A stretch of 13,599 nucleotides of DNA from Nitrospirota bacterium. Its GTDB lineage: Bacteria; Nitrospirota; UBA9217. This document shows, one piece after another, positions 12,658 to 13,599 of the stretch. The position numbers were made by a program, and so were the translations under genes. The stretch is taken from NCBI GenBank assembly GCA_021788515.1, contig JAJYKN010000005.1, forward strand, positions 1 to 13,599. Reading direction: 5' to 3'. Positions within the stretch are counted from its first letter, which is position 1. Each line of letters opens with the position of its first letter. A model generated the notes under the pieces. The model was given only the letters and a program-made list of their open reading frames with translations. It had not been told where the DNA came from and made no database searches.

Positions 12658-13599
12658 TTAGAATTCAACTTTTTCTTCTTCAAACCATTGGTACAATGTC
12701 GGCAATACGACAAGTGTAAGAAACGTCGAGGTAATCAGGCCGCCGACCACGACAATTGCGAGCGGACGTTGTATTTCCGATCCCGTCCCTGACGAAAATA
12801 AGAGCGGCACAAGGCCGAGCATAGTCACCGACGCGGTCATGAGCACGGGCCGGAGCCGCAGTTCAGCGCCTTTCCGGATCGCCTCATCAAGCGAAGCCCC
12901 TTCCTGTCGCAACTGATTAAAATAAGACACGAGCACCACGCCGTTCAGGACTGCCACACCGAAAAGGGCGATGAACCCGACGGATGCCGGAACGCTCAAA
13001 TACTGTCGAGAAAGAAACAGCGCCACGATGCCGCCGACCATGGAAAACGGGACGTTCAGGATGATGAGTGCAGCATTCTTCAGCGAGTTGAACGTCATGT
13101 ACAGAAGCAGAAATATCAGCAGCAAGGTAACAGGCACGATGACAAGCAGTCGCCCCATGGCCCGCTCCTGGTTTTCGAACTGTCCGCCCCACCGGATTGT
13201 ATAGCCGACCGGCAGCTTTATTTGTGAGCTGATCTTCGCCTCGGACTCCTTCACGAACCCGCCGATGTCACGCCCTTTCACATTGCACTCGATCACGATC
13301 CTGCGCTGCCCCTCCTCCCGACTGATCTGGTTCGGCCCTTCGAGGAGGAAGCGCCTCGAAATCTGTCTTAAGGGAATGCCGCCGCCCTCCGGCAGAGGAA
13401 CGAGCAGGCTGCCGATGGCTTCGACGCTGTTCCGCTTGTTCTCCGGGAATCGTATCTGAACGGCAAAGCGTTTATCCCCTTCGAATACTTCCGTCGGCTG
13501 TCCTCCCGCGAGCGCAAGCTCGATGATCTCCTGAACGTCGGAGATGTTTATCCCATAACGCGACATGGTCTGCCGGTCGATGTCAATGTGCAGGTAAGG
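12658..13599 (-). CDS. CzcA/CusA-type heavy-metal RND efflux pump, C-terminal part
   Basis: Only the last 313 residues are present; the frame enters from the right edge (LHIDIDRQTMSRYG...) and an ATG at 13566 is internal. Family members have about 1,020-1,050 residues. Visible are the end of the periplasmic porter/docking domain (SRYGINISDVQEIIELALAGG, PLRQISRRF, WGGQFENQERAMGRL) and the last five membrane helices. The latter include the conserved VPFSMVGG, LSVPASVGFIALFGVAVLNGVVLVSY, LRPVLMTASVTMLGLVPLL and the GSEIQRPLAIVVVGG signature. The protein forms the inner-membrane proton-driven pump of a three-part envelope exporter. The helix-4 residues that tell Zn/Co/Cd from Cu/Ag pumps lie outside the window. 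It ends 12 nt before the PII-like gene. Confidence 0.95.
   Translation of the reverse strand, partial: PYLHIDIDRQTMSRYGINISDVQEIIELALAGGQPTEVFEGDKRFAVQIRFPENKRNSVEAIGSLLVPLPEGGGIPLRQISRRFLLEGPNQISREEGQRRIVIECNVKGRDIGGFVKESEAKISSQIKLPVGYTIRWGGQFENQERAMGRLLVIVPVTLLLIFLLLYMTFNSLKNAALIILNVPFSMVGGIVALFLSRQYLSVPASVGFIALFGVAVLNGVVLVSYFNQLRQEGASLDEAIRKGAELRLRPVLMTASVTMLGLVPLLFSSGTGSEIQRPLAIVVVGGLITSTFLTLVVLPTLYQWFEEEKVEF

Overview
The window reads as a heavy-metal and metal-cofactor island in a probably anaerobic Gram-negative bacterium. Features that point this way are SMS-type SufC/SufB, a bacterial MtrA-like corrinoid protein, a PII-like gene next to a metal RND pump, DUF302, and outer-membrane lipoproteins. 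Nitrospirota or Desulfobacterota-like groups fit best, but this is inference from gene families and not proven. Every gene is on the minus strand except the transposase of one insertion sequence, so the island is transcribed from right to left.

Right to left. (1) 13599-12658: the C-terminal third of a CzcA/CusA-type RND metal pump. It is followed by a divergent PII-like protein and then a lipoprotein, in one tight operon. (2) 11479-10550: a CzcD-like cation diffusion facilitator with a His-rich N-terminus and its own sigma70-like promoter. (3) 10549-10219: no intact gene; one coding-like frame is broken by two stops and ends in an ATGA overlap with the next start. (4) 10222-5427: a probable operon of SufC-type ATPase, SufB-type scaffold (overlapping genes), DUF302 protein, and a P1B metal ATPase with two HMA domains and a CSC motif where CPC is usual. 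An unannotated C-terminal fragment of a probable CDF-like cation transporter follows. (5) 5076-3746: a complete IS4-family element with 13-bp terminal inverted repeats, inserted just upstream of a Cys-rich exported protein gene. (6) 3712-1305: a four-gene operon with a Cys-rich exported protein, an OB-fold-like lipoprotein, a four-helix membrane protein with a CC pair, and an MtrA-like/DUF4346 corrinoid-family protein. The last has a palindromic repeat inserted in frame. (7) 1296-1: a good promoter with dyads, a small membrane protein, and the N-terminal 252 residues of a TolC/CzcC-type outer-membrane efflux lipoprotein that runs off the left edge.

Taken together, the genes export metals across the inner membrane (P1B ATPase, CDF) and through the whole envelope (RND with TolC-type channel). 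They sit next to a minimal Fe-S assembly pair and a poorly known Cys-rich/corrinoid operon. The most novel parts are that four-gene operon, the CSC-type ATPase with mixed subgroup residues, the PII-like protein without the uridylylation tyrosine, and two decayed or missed coding segments in the longer intergenic gaps.
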